A stretch of 46,776 bases of DNA from Zygnema cylindricum (lineage: Eukaryota; Streptophyta; Zygnematophyceae; Zygnematales; Zygnemataceae). The stretch covers positions 1 through 46,776 of the forward strand of contig JBBHKE010000835.1 of NCBI GenBank assembly GCA_037447655.1, given 5' to 3'. How positions within the stretch are numbered: the first letter of the stretch is position 1; every line of letters begins with the position of its first letter. Both the position numbers and the translations under genes were made by a program. Below the pieces are notes generated by a model. It was not told the origin of the DNA and ran no database searches. It was given only the letters and a program-made list of their open reading frames with translations. Shown piece after piece: positions 33,413 to 43,259 of this stretch.

Positions 33413-34370
33413 TTTAAGGTGACAAATCAAGGTGACATACGACTCATTCTTGGTGTGGAAGCTCTAAGATCTAATAGTAGGGATTTTAAATTGTTGCAAG
33501 TGCAACATTGCCAAAAACTACTGACGAAATTTGTTATGTTGGATTCTAAGCCAGTTTTAACACCATTAGATTCCAAATAACAATATCGCAAATTTTAGGT
33601 GGAGGAGAGCATCCACGTGCTTTATCATGAGGCCATTGGGAGTCTAATGTAATTGAGTGTGGCCACGCGACCAGATATTTTGGCCCCAATTTCAATCGTG
33701 GGCCGATTTTGTCAAGCGCCCAAAAGGATTCATTGGGAGACGGTGAAAAGAATCTCACGTTACCTTGGAGATACTATTGAGATAGGACGATTTTTTCATG
33801 CACCCAAAAAAAATCATTGGGAGAAAATGAAGAGAATCTCACGTTATGTTGGAGATACAATTGAGATCGGATTGTTGTTTCAATCTAGACAGGCGTCTTT
33901 TAGAGAGCGTGGGATATTATGACGCAAATTGGGGTGGCGACTTCGATATAGGAATGTCAACATCTGGTTATTCATTTGTTTTTGGCGGCGCAACAATTTC
34001 TTGGAGTTCACATCTCTAGCCGACTGTCGCATTAAGTTCCACGGAAATTGTGCATGTGGCGACTTGTCACACGTCTAAAGCGTCGATTTGGATTAATGAG
34101 TTACTTGGTGAATTGGGGATTTCTATTTGCTGTTTGAATTTTTTTTTTGATAGTATGAGTTCGATGCTATTGGTGAAGAATATTGTCCTTCATAAAAAGA
34201 CAAAGCATATAAGGATTTAGTGGCATTTTGTGCGAGATTTAGTCGCAGCGAAGGAGGTTGAATTTTTGTACATTTCTATGTTGGAGGTAGCCGCGGATAT
34301 GTTGACAAAAGCCACGGCTCAAGATGTGTTACAGAGGGGGAGACCTAAATCAGGTTTGATGTAATGGTAA
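33413..34370 (+). pseudogene. pol (RNase H): RNase H end of a different copia lineage (+)
   Basis: Fragments read RPDILAPISIVGRFCQAPKRIHWE, a copia RPDI...V..L.R block. YDANWGGD-like, TSGYSFVFGGATISWSS and SSTEIVHVATCHTSKASIWINELL follow, then a KHIRI.WHFVRDLV tail and ADMLTKA near 34310. This resembles the plant-type RNase H ending more than the other copia here. It is full of stops and contains a 28-residue tandem duplication (33704-33871). A G-rich tract near 34345 precedes its presumed LTR. Confidence 0.8.
33704..33871 (+). repeat. 84-bp tandem duplication inside RNase H
   Basis: Units 33704-33787 and 33788-33871 align base by base with scattered differences and encode 28 residues each (HWE.VKRISRYLGDTIEIG versus HWEKMKRISRYVGDTIEIG). 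Confidence 0.85.
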
Positions 34371-34388
34371 CAAATTTGAGAGAGAGAT

Positions 34389-35000
34389 TGTTAGATTCAA
34401 AATTCTAATCGGCCGTCGCGAATCCGTCGCTCGGCGTCTAGTTTGTCTTTTCGTTAAGTGTGTGTCTTGTTTTGTTTGGAGTCATTATCTTTCGTAGATT
34501 TTTTTATAGATTATTGGTCTCGCGTAGATTTGATTTGGCGACGATCAAGATTAGTGGTCCGTTGGTGTGTACGTTTGGTTAGTACTTTGCTACTTTGTTG
34601 TTTCACATATAGAAGTGATTTAATTGGTAAGCGTTTAGTGCGCACTTTATTTTTGGTGTTTCATTTAGTATAATAGATTTCGTTTTGTGTGAACTTCTAT
34701 ATATTCACTCATAAAGGGAGAGGGGAAGTTAATCTTTGTGAATAAAATTTCTATGGAATATATTGGCTTGCGTGGAATGCTCTCTCTTGTGATATTTTAT
34801 GAATGCTTCCGCTGTTACTTGCACTGTGTATTTTGTGTGAGATCGTTTCAATTGAGACTATGAAGTGTCAAATATTGATCAGTTATTAACTTATTGAAAA
34901 ATTTCAAGTGGTCTTTGGCTTTGCAATAATCTTGAGTTTCGAAGGTACACCGCCCTTTTTTGTTACCGCTTAACAAAAATAGCGTAACTGTTGTTTTTAG
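34389..35000 (+). repeat. Probable LTR start after the plant-type copia RNase H
   Basis: TGTTAGATTC begins after GAGAGAGAT, in the right place for a 3' LTR of the RNase H remnant. The end is not resolved, so the right boundary is a guess. Confidence 0.4.
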
Positions 35001-35129
35001 GATTTTGGCACTTTCCGATATAACCGAAACTTAATCTTATTACTTTGTTTTTTAGCGAAGATTTTCCGTACTACTTTCAAAGCATTCCAATGTAAAGAAA
35101 TTAAATCGGTACTATAGTCGTGACGCATG

Positions 35130-35500
35130 TAGACGGGGGTGTCAATTGCGACGGTTGTAGACGACTAAAAAACCTGCGACAATTGATGACGTTTACAAAA
35201 TAGCAAAACTTGTAGACGTCTTGTTTCTTTTGACATCGTAGATGTTTAAGGTTTGTGTCATTTTGACGTCACGCTCAATTATGATAGCGTTGACGTGACT
35301 GATTCTAAAACTTTCCGCAATGGTTTTACTATTTTGTTTTTAAGTCTTTTTGCACTCTACTGTACTTGCCATCAAAATATGCCCAAAGATGGTGAAAAGA
35401 AATTGTCTTTAGAGATCATTCATTTGATACGATTATTGACAATCTTCATTGCAAGAATTGTAAGAAAGACGCAATAATGGGAAAAGGAGAGAGAGAGAAG
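35130..35500. repeat. Dispersed repeat R1, copy 2
   Basis: Shares with 2600-2960 the GTTGTAGACG words, CATCGTAGATGTTTAAGG, AAACTTTCCGCAATGG and GCCATCAAA blocks in the same order, ending in a GAGAGA run. Confidence 0.55.
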
Positions 35501-36032
35501 CGTTTTCATAGACTTCGCTTTGAACAGCGTCTTTTTCGTCCACAACCCATCTACGAAAAATAGCGCACGGAAAAAAAGTCACGCACAGGTTGTAAAGATG
35601 CAGTGGGTTGTTTTTTTGGTACTCCGCACATAAAAGTTTTCAAAACCCTCCGATGCGTGCGACAACCTGTGCCTATTCGCTCACATCATATACCTTTAGT
35701 TAAAATCACCTCGGGAGGTGATTTGAGTAAGTTAGAAGATGATCTAGAGGGACGCGAAAGTGGGTCGAAACGCGCTAGACGACAAACCGCAGTACATTTA
35801 AAGTTTCAAAGTGACCCAAATTGTACTGTGGCAATATCATTTTTTTAGTACGGCTGCAGATTTTCCCGTTGAGGGCTTTGTCACATGGGAAAGTGCCCTT
35901 ATTTACGATATTTTTTGTGTCTTTGCTAAAAAAATAATAGCACGTTGTATTATTTGGGAACTGATCATCACAATGACTATTTTGGTTGCGCGCAGTCAAT
36001 TACGTCACTTGTCAAAGATTATACATTCTAAG
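35501..36032. other. No gene identified
   Basis: One short open frame (35603-35848) has no recognisable domain. GTTGCGCGCAGTCA with a flanking run recurs near 44020, so this is probably repeat-derived. Confidence 0.4.
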
Positions 36033-36649
36033 TGTTGTTTTTGGAAACCTTTAGTCCTCTCTATGCCTTGTATGTGAGGGAGAGGTCTTGGACTTAGTCG
36101 TTTTGGGTGCAGATTGAGTCATCGGAAACCTGAATTAGTGTGATAGTAGCTTGGAAGGGAGTACACAATTTGAGTTAACACCCCGAGAAACCCGTCGATT
36201 CGCGGGAAAGCAAATTTTGTACAGTCCGATTGTTGCAGCGCGGATTCACGTGAGGACCAGATTTACACATGGAAAATCATCGTTTTTGGTGAACGAATAT
36301 GCGGACAGCGGACTGAGACCGTCGACATTTTTGAAGACAAAAGTTGATTGTGCACACTTTCGTTTGACGCGGCAGTCAGTTTACTACGTAGCTGTAAATA
36401 CCGAGTACCGTAGACAGTTGTCTTTTAAGTGTTAGAATTTAGTGTAGATAGTTTACCACAATATCAATGGTACGAGGTAGTTCAGCTGTAGGTTCACTTG
36501 TATATGTGTAGGACATAGATTTTGAGTAGAAATCACTTTTGTAGTAAAAAACCTTTGAATACAATTTTTTTTTTGGGTTTTTGATTTAATAGAACTTTTA
36601 GACCTGTGGGCAAAATATTGTAAAATTCTGCATGTGTGTTCATTGTCAC

Positions 36650-37539
36650 TGTTGAAAAGAGGTAATTAATAGTTCACTACCCTATTTTAGTTTCGCTTTA
36701 AAGAAAGAGAGTGAGGACCAAAGGCGCGCCATGGCTGCCGCCATATTTAGAAAGTGGAAGTTTTTGAGGTAATGGTTATTTTGCTAAAATGATGCCTTGG
36801 TCTAGGTTTGAACCTGAGACCTCTAGATTCCCTATAGCTTAACGCCTTAAAAATTAAGGCGTTACGAAACGATATACGTGACGGGTTTCATAAGTATATA
36901 AACATTAACGAAACAGCTAATTAACAACAGACTAACCAAAAGGAGCAATTTCTGCATGTACGCGAATCTAAACCGAGTAAAATATGTTTTGATCGGACGG
37001 CCGGCATTAAAGCCGCCACGCGGAGTAAGCTTTTTGGCGGCATACGGAGATAGCGTCACGCGGTGCCACGTGGCGCCACATTATTTGATACCGGAGAAGA
37101 TGGGAGGAGGAACCATGGCTTCCGATTTGACAAGCGTCGCCTTGTAGACCTTGTCGTACAATGGTCGTACAATAAGTACATCGCCCATTTTACCTTCTTG
37201 TACTATATAGTGTTCCTATTAGACTAGGGTTTAGTAGTAGGTAGTCGTGAGTAGGCAGACCGAGACTTAGTAATATTTACGTACCTCTCTCTCTAAGAGA
37301 GCTTGTAACTATAAAGGTCATCTTTGACCAGCCATAACTTACTGCTCAGGGGAGCAAATTCAGTGATTCTTTTTGCGTTTGACTCAGGGGAGTCTTGTCC
37401 TCACAGGGGTGAGAGTGGTCAGATTATTTGTCTACCTGGGCGGCGCTTATTCAGCGGGAAAGTAGAAGGGGCAAATATTATTCTAGAGGCTTTACATAGG
37501 CTGCTCATTCTGTGGGTCAATGGAGACCACATAATTTCA
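36650..37539 (+). repeat. 5' LTR
   Basis: 890 bp, from TGTTGAAAAG to ATAATTTCA. In order: an antisense tRNA-like block (36790-36860), two CGTACAA motifs (37155-37161, 37166-37172), the GAGACTTAG block, a TATA-like CTATAAAG (about 37310) and the TTCTTTTTGCGTTTGACTC block shared by all related LTRs here. U3 probably extends to the TATA region. Confidence 0.93.
36790..36860 (-). repeat. Antisense tRNA-like block in the 5' LTR
   Basis: On the minus strand GCCTT...AAGGC outer arms enclose a TTAAGGCGTTAAGC D-arm-like segment and the B-box-like GGTTCAAACC (complement of 36805-36814). The homologous 3' LTR copy is better kept and reads TGGTTAAGGCG, typical of Ser/Leu/Arg-type tRNAs. The SINE hairpin part is largely lost in this family. 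Confidence 0.55.
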
Positions 37540-37554
37540 GGTTATGGGCCCACC
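37540..37554 (+). promoter_or_regulatory. Primer-binding site (initiator tRNA-Met 5' half)
   Basis: GGTTATGGGCCCACC directly abuts the LTR. It pairs over 15 of 15 bases with the initiator tRNA-Met segment GGTGGGCCCATAACC, the anticodon stem and loop of plant tRNA. Pairing stops after base 15. This implies priming from a tRNA cut in the anticodon loop, as described for Drosophila copia, not from the 3' CCA end. Confidence 0.82.
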
Positions 37555-38752
37555 CTCTAGGGTGCCCATATTTGATGGATCAGACTTTCTTTATTGGGAA
37601 ATGATGATGGAGGGAAAACTATTTGAGAAGCATCTATGGGGCATAGTGTCTGGACAAATTTGATGCCCACCTCCACCTGGGTTTGGAGGGACACGTTTTT
37701 CTGGCACCTCCGCCTCTACAGTTGGTAGAACAGCTGCCACCATCACCGAGGATGAAGATGATGAAGGAGAGGAGATTGTCATGGAAAGAGAAAAGGGAGG
37801 AGTTGCAACTCAAGTGACACCATTGCCGAAGGCGATACCGGCAGCACCACCACCAAAAACGGCGACAAGGGTTCAGACCGAAAGATCGGAGTATGAAAAG
37901 TGGAACTACAAAGACAAGGTTGCTAAGCTCTTAATTCTTAAAAGTGAAGCAAAGAGCATTGCCATTCCCCTTATGCATGTCAAATCTTCATCTCAGATTT
38001 GGATATCACTAGTTAACAAATATAAGAGTGGATCATTGCAGCAACAACAGTTGGCCGAAAATAAGATTGCAGCTTATACTTATAAAGGAGGAAGTATGAA
38101 TTATTATTGAAATGATTTAGGAGCATTATTTGGAGAGTTAGAGAGTGCAGGTAACTCATGGTCCGAGAGACAAAGAGTGAACACATTAATGATGAAACTA
38201 CCTGAAGAGTATGAGAATATCATTAACCGATTGAAGGACATGGGAGATAGCAATTGGAATTGGGATGACACAGTGGGAATGATTTTAGTGAAAGAAAGCA
38301 CCATAGAGCTTAAAAGAGGGAGTCCAAGTGTTCAAGTATTCTCTGCAGGAGCTGATTGGCGGAAGCGTGATGAGGAGAGAGGGAAAGATCCTTATCAAAA
38401 CTTTGGTGGAAGAGGACAAGGAGGTGGCAGATTTGATAGACAGGGGAGAGGAACTTCTCGAGGAGGATTATGTCACTTCTGTAAAAAACCGGGACACTAT
38501 ATGGCAGATTGTGTCAAAATTGCATATCTTCGACTGAAAGATGGGCAAGGAACCTCAAGGGATGGAGGAAAGAAAAAGGCTTTCGTGACTCAAGTTCATG
38601 ACGAAGAAGTGGAAGGAAAAATTGAACCAGAAGAGGAGCTTGAGGAGCTTCTTCTTAATCCGAAAAACATTGAAAAGCATGTCGACATTCCACGGAGACA
38701 AAAGTGTGCTTTCGGATGTAAGAGGGATCCACCCGAGGATGGGTGGATCATA
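37544..38752 (+). pseudogene. gag: Gag (broken)
   Basis: I place the start at the ATG inside the primer-binding site. From there the frame reads MGPPSRVPIFDGSDFLYWE, matching the usual copia Gag opening (FDG...W), and stays in frame with the rest. Two TGA codons interrupt it (37661, 38108). The UBN2-type capsid region spans about 37880-38300 (KIAAYTYKGGSM, LMMKLPEEYENII). An Arg/Gly-rich stretch precedes the zinc knuckle CHFCKKPGHYMADC at 38471-38512, which binds genomic RNA. An acidic linker leads to the protease. The frame continues into pol without a break, as in most copia. Confidence 0.88.
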
Positions 38753-39483
38753 GACTCAGGGGCTTCAATGCATATGTGCAAAGATAAGCGGTGGTTCACT
38801 AAACTGAGAAAGATCCCAACAGTTGAGATAGAGTACGGAAATAGTAGAGTAGAAACCACAAGTCTTGTTGGAACTGATGACTTGAAGGTTCTAGTTGATG
38901 GAAAGGCCTCAATTGTAACACTCTCATACGTTCTTTACATTCCACAGCTTAGCAAGAACCTAGTCTCAACAGCTGTCCTATATGAAAAAGAGTTTGAAAC
39001 AGAAACTAGGAAAGGAATCTTCACAGCAAGCTTTGATAATGAGGATTATTTCATAGCTGAGAAGGGTAGTCAAGGAATGTTCAGAATTGTTCTTTGCAAT
39101 GAAAAGAGTGTTCTCTACTTGTGTGCAAGTGAGATGATGCTTTGGCATAAAAGGTTGGGGCATGTACATCTAGATAGATTGAAGAAAATGAAGAAAAAGG
39201 GAATAGTGGAGGGTATTACTTTTGAGGATGATGAGACCTTTGATGATTGTAGTGGATGTGCCCAAGGGAAGATTCATAGACTTCCATTTCCAAAGGCAAC
39301 CACATTTAGGAGAGAGAAAGTATTAGATCTAGTTCACACTGATGTTTGGGGACCTGCTAGGTATGTTTCACATGGCGGGAAGAGATGGATGTTAACCATC
39401 ACAGATGATTGGTCTAGATACACGAAGGTATACTTTCTCAGACATGGTCTAGATACACGAAGGTATACTTTCTAAGACATAAG
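38753..39483 (+). pseudogene. pol (PR-IN): Protease and first part of integrase (broken by duplication)
   Basis: DSGA at 38753-38764 is the retropepsin active site, followed by VLYIPQLSKNLVS. The pre-integrase zinc module has RLGHVHLDRL (about 39155) and CSGCAQGK (about 39247). The integrase core opens with HTDVWGP, first catalytic Asp at 39341. ITDDWSRYTKVYFLR is encoded next. Its tail is then repeated out of frame by a 35-bp tandem duplication (39411-39445 and 39446-39480), so the open frame ends at 39475. Confidence 0.92.
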
Positions 39484-40764
39484 TAAGAGGTATTAAGATG
39501 TTTCAAAGAGTATAAAGTATGGAGTGAAAAACTACACGAAACCTCAATAAAAGATATAAGAAGTGATAATGGGAAAGAATACACCTCAAGGGAATTTGAA
39601 GAATATCTTAAAGAAGAAGGAATTCATCATGAGAAAATTGTTCCCTATAATCCAGAACAAAATGGAGTAGCAAAAAGAGTGAATAGAACTTTAGGAGATA
39701 TGTCCAAAAGTATGTTAACTGATAAGAGGATAGGGTTGCAGTTTTGGGCAGAGTCTATGAACTATGCTAATTTCATCAAAAATAGAGTCCTAACTTCAGC
39801 AAATAAAGAGGAAACTCCGTATGAGAGGTGGACAGGAAGAAAGCCTGATTTGTCTAGTTTGAGAGTGTTCGGAAGTCAAGTCTACAGTTTGGATTCCGAT
39901 AAGACTAAATGGAAGTTAGAGGGGAGAGGGAAGCCAGGATATCTTGTAGGATATGATGAGAGCACAAAAGGATACCGAGTGTATGACTTGAAAAAGAGAG
40001 ATATAATTATGGTAAAACACATAGTGGTGATGAATGAAGAGAAGTCCATTGATCCATTCAAATATAATAGGGAAGTCAAAATCAGATTTGAAACGGATCA
40101 GTTTTCCGACTTTGACTTTGAAAATGAAGAGAAGGGAGAGGGAGAGGGAGAAAAAGAATAATCTGCAGATTTACCAAAGGAGAAGGAGGAAAGGACAACA
40201 TCCGAGGCAACACCACAATACGAAGTGGAAACTGAAGAGGAACTTGATAAGACACCGGAATTGGAAGATAGGGGAGCTGAAAATCTTCCTAAACGAAACC
40301 CAAGGATGCCTTCCATACCTGCGTCCGATTTTGAAGGGGGAAGAAGAAGTAGTAAACGACTTCAAGAAAGACAAGTAAATAACCAACTCACAAAGATGTC
40401 TCACCCAGATGAACCTCAAACATACTTAGTGGCCATAAACACTCTAGAAAGTAGCCGGTGGATCACAGCTATAAATGAAGAAATGGCCTCTATCATGGAA
40501 GCCAATACATGGGAGTTGGTAGATTGTTCACCAGACCGAAAACCGATCGGATGTAAGTGGGTGTTTAAACTTAAATTAAACCCGGATAACACCATAGAGA
40601 GGTATAATACTAGGTTAGTTGCAAAAGGTTATACTCAGAAAAAGGGGATAGACTACGAAGAAACCTTTGCACCTGTAGTCAGATTTCCTTCTGTTAGAAT
40701 CCTTTTAAGTATAGCCGCAGCGGAGGATATGGAAATCCACCAGATGGATATTAAAATTGCCTTT
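39484..40764 (+). pseudogene. pol (IN-RT): Integrase core to start of RT (broken)
   Basis: After the duplication the frame shifts by two and opens with a TAA (39484). RSDNGKEY carries the second catalytic Asp at 39565. The residue 36 codons on, where the DD35E family has Glu, is Lys (AAA, 39673-39675). NRTLGDMSKSML and LQFWAESMNYANF follow. The C-terminal block has GYDESTKGYRVYDLKKRD, then an acidic linker with a TAA at 40159. RT begins with WELVDCSPDRKPIGCKWVFK, an RLVAKGYTQKKGIDYEETFA block and MEIHQMDIKIAF, stopping at TAG 40765. Confidence 0.92.
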
Positions 40765-40767
40765 TAG

Positions 40768-42030
40768 CACGGAGAGTTGGAAGAAGAAATTTACATGAGG
40801 CAACCGGAAGGATTCGTGGAAAGTGGGGAAGAAAACAAAGTTTGCAAACTGATAAAATCACTCTATGGGCTTAAGCAAGCCCCGCGACAGTGGAATATAA
40901 AGCTCGACGAATTTCTGACCGGTTTGGGGTATATCAGAATTAGTTCAGATCACTCTATATATTTATTTGAGGATGAGAATGGAGTGATATTTATTGCTAT
41001 TTATATGGATGATTTGTTGGTCTTAATCAAGTCCTTAGATAAAATTAACAAACTAAAACGGGATCTTAGAAGCAGTTTTGATATGAAAGATATTGGCGAA
41101 GCAAAGTACATTTTGGGAATTCAGATGGAGAGAGATAGAGGGAATAGAATTATAAGACTGACTCAAAAAGAAGCAATCGGTAATATGCTAGAAAAATTTC
41201 AAATGGAGAGAGCAAACGGATGTACTACTCCCATGGATTTGAAGAAAGTGAGTGAGGGGAGTGAAGAGGGAGGAATATTCATCATTAATGATGAGATGGA
41301 TGAGATAGAAAGAAAATTTATGGAAAATATCCCTTATCGGCAGATTGTAGGCAGTTTAATTTATTTTATGAACTGTACCCGTCCGGATATAGCTGCAGCT
41401 GTATGTGTCCTTAGTAGAAATCTAAATGAACCAAAAAAGAGAGACTGGGAGGCTGCCAAAAGGGTGATGAGGTATCTGGTGGGGACAAGGGAATTATGGT
41501 TGCATTTGGGAGGGGAGCACACTGACATCACCACTTGGAGTGATGCCAGTTATGGAGATGTGCCTTTAAGGAGGTGTACGACTGGATATGTGTTGCAAAT
41601 TGCATCCGGTGCATGTTGTTGGAGTAGCAAGCAACAAAAAGTAGTTGCTCAGTCCATTATGGAGGCTGAATACATGGCTTCCTGTGCTGCCACCAAAGAA
41701 TTAATGTGGGTTAAATCTCTTCTTAAAGAACTTGGGTTCATGAAGTCTGGAACTCAAAATGTTTTTTGTGATAATCAAGCTGCTATCTGTATTGCAGCAA
41801 ATCTGAAACATCACTTCAAAGCTAAGCATATGGATATTAGACTAAGCTTTGTCAGAGAGAAGGTAGAAAATAAAATTATTAAACTGGTTCATAAAACTGA
41901 TAGAGAAAATATTGCAGACATGATGACAAAAGTAGTGCCTTCCCCTAAGCTGATTTATTGCAGAGAAAACTGTGGATTAAAATTGAAAAGTGACTATGAA
42001 TTAAGGGGAGTGTTGAAAAGAGGTAATTAA
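40768..42030 (+). pseudogene. pol (RT-RNase H): RT catalytic part and RNase H (open frame)
   Basis: In the same frame as the preceding RT, it carries HGELEEEIYM, LYGLKQAPRQWN and the catalytic box as YMDD (41002-41013), where most copia have YVDD. EAKYILGIQ and LTQKEAIGNML follow. RNase H has TWSDASYGD (Asp), EAEYMAS (Glu), FCDNQAAI (Asp) and a KAKHMDIRLSFVREKVENKI tail with ADMMTK. This is the longest intact frame in the window. Its stop lies 20 bases inside the 3' LTR. With the TAG at 40765 this part could not be made from the upstream start without readthrough. Confidence 0.93.
42003..42010 (+). promoter_or_regulatory. Polypurine tract
   Basis: AAGGGGAG directly before the 3' LTR. The same tract precedes the LTRs at 16877 and 18200. 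It primes plus-strand DNA in LTR retrotransposons. Confidence 0.88.
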
Positions 42031-42900
42031 TAGTTCACTTCCCTATTTTAGTTTCGCTTTAAAGAAAGAGAGTGAGGACCAAAGGCGCGCCATGGCTGCC
42101 GCCATATTTAGAAAGTGGCAGTTTTTGAGGTAATGGTTATTTTGCTAAAATGATGCCTTAGTCTAGGTTTGAACCTGAGACCTCTAGATTCCCTATAGCT
42201 TAACGCCTTAACCATTAAGGCGTTACGAAACGATATACGTGACGGGTTTCATAAATATATAAACATTAACGAAACAACTAATTAACAACAGACTAACCAA
42301 AAGGAGCAATTTCTGCATGTACGCGAATCTGAACCGTGTAAAATATGTTTTGATCGGACGGTCGGCATTATAGCCGCCACGCAAAGTGAGCTTTTTGGCG
42401 GCATACGGAGATAGCGTCACGCGGTGCCACGTGGCGCCACATTATTTGATACCGGAGAAGATGGGAGGAGGAACCATGGCTTCCGATTTGACAAGCGTCG
42501 CCTTGTAGACCTTGTCGTACAATGCTCGTACAATAAGTACATCGCCCATTGTACCTTCTTGAACTATATAGTGTTCCTATTGGACTAGGTTTTAGTAGTA
42601 GGTAGTCGTGAGTAGGCAGACCGAGACTTAGTAATATTTAGGTACCTCTCTGTGTAAGAGAGCTTGTAACTATAAAGGTCACCTTTGACCAGCCATAACT
42701 TACTGCTCAGGGGAGCAAATTCAGTGATTCTTTTTGCGTTTGACTCAAGGGAGTCTTGTCCTCATAGGGGTGAGAGTGGTCAGATTATTTGTGTGCTTGG
42801 GCGGCGCTTATTCAGCGGGAAAGTAGAAGGGGCAAATATTATTCTAGAGGCTTTACATAGGCTGCTCATTCTGTGGGTCAATGGAGACCACATAATTTCA
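42011..42900 (+). repeat. 3' LTR
   Basis: 890 bp, TG...CA, followed by GTCAC. Nearly identical to the 5' LTR. Its antisense tRNA-like block (about 42150-42222) keeps better pairing and reads GCCTTAATGGTTAAGGCG in tRNA sense with the B-box-like GGTTCAAACC. Confidence 0.94.
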
Positions 42901-43129
42901 GTCACATTCCCTATACTGCCATAGATTTCAACACCTAGCGTGTGTTTGGTCTGTGTGCAACTTCATTTTGAAGTTGTGTATTTTATGGTTTTCTGTGAGA
43001 GCTTACTCTCTATATTTTATTTTCTATCATGACTTTTGCTGCAGCCTCTTCTTCTTCTATGGCTGCAGCTGTCACAAATCAGCACTGAGTACACATTGGT
43101 GCAAATTAAAAGAAATACTGTCGAAAGAG

Positions 43130-43165
43130 AAATTGACCTCTACCCTTAAATTGACCTCTACCCTT
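43130..43165. repeat. Two tandem 18-bp repeats
   Basis: AAATTGACCTCTACCCTT occurs twice head to tail (43130-43147 and 43148-43165; first base of the first unit as read). Confidence 0.75.
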
Positions 43166-43259
43166 ACACTAGTGTATCCCGATTTTGCTCGGGAGTTTGA
43201 AGTCTTAATCACACAATACATAAATTGTTGGGTGGGTCGGTCAAAAAGTTGTAAACGTT

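Larger units (their letters stand above)
36650..42900 (+). mobile_element. Nearly complete Ty1/copia retrotransposon, 6,251 bp
   Basis: Two 890-bp LTRs (TG...CA) flank a full gag-protease-integrase-RT-RNase H region. GTCAC lies on both sides (36645-36649 and 42901-42905), a perfect 5-bp target duplication. The LTRs differ at about 28 positions by eye, near 3%, with no length change. The internal region has a primer-binding site, one long coding frame and a polypurine tract. In-frame stops lie at 37661, 38108, 39484, 40159 and 40765. A 35-bp duplication shifts the frame at 39446, and the integrase active-site Glu position is Lys. It could not move by its own proteins. Confidence 0.95.
36033..43084 (+). 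mobile_element. Older family-C LTR split by a nested copia insertion
   Basis: 36033-36649 starts TGTTGTTTTTGGAAACC and TTTAGTCCTCTC like the other family-C LTRs; 42906-43084 continues it with TTCATTTTGAAGTTG and ends TCAGCA. The break lies at the same point as TGCATGTGTGTTC in family-C LTRs. CTAAG (36028-36032) and CTGAG (43085-43089) may be its eroded target duplication. Confidence 0.55.

Noticed and set aside
37661-40767. Alternative genetic code reading the in-frame stops
   Set aside because: TGA, TAA and TAG all occur, at unrelated residues, together with a frameshifting duplication and a catalytic-site change; decay explains all.
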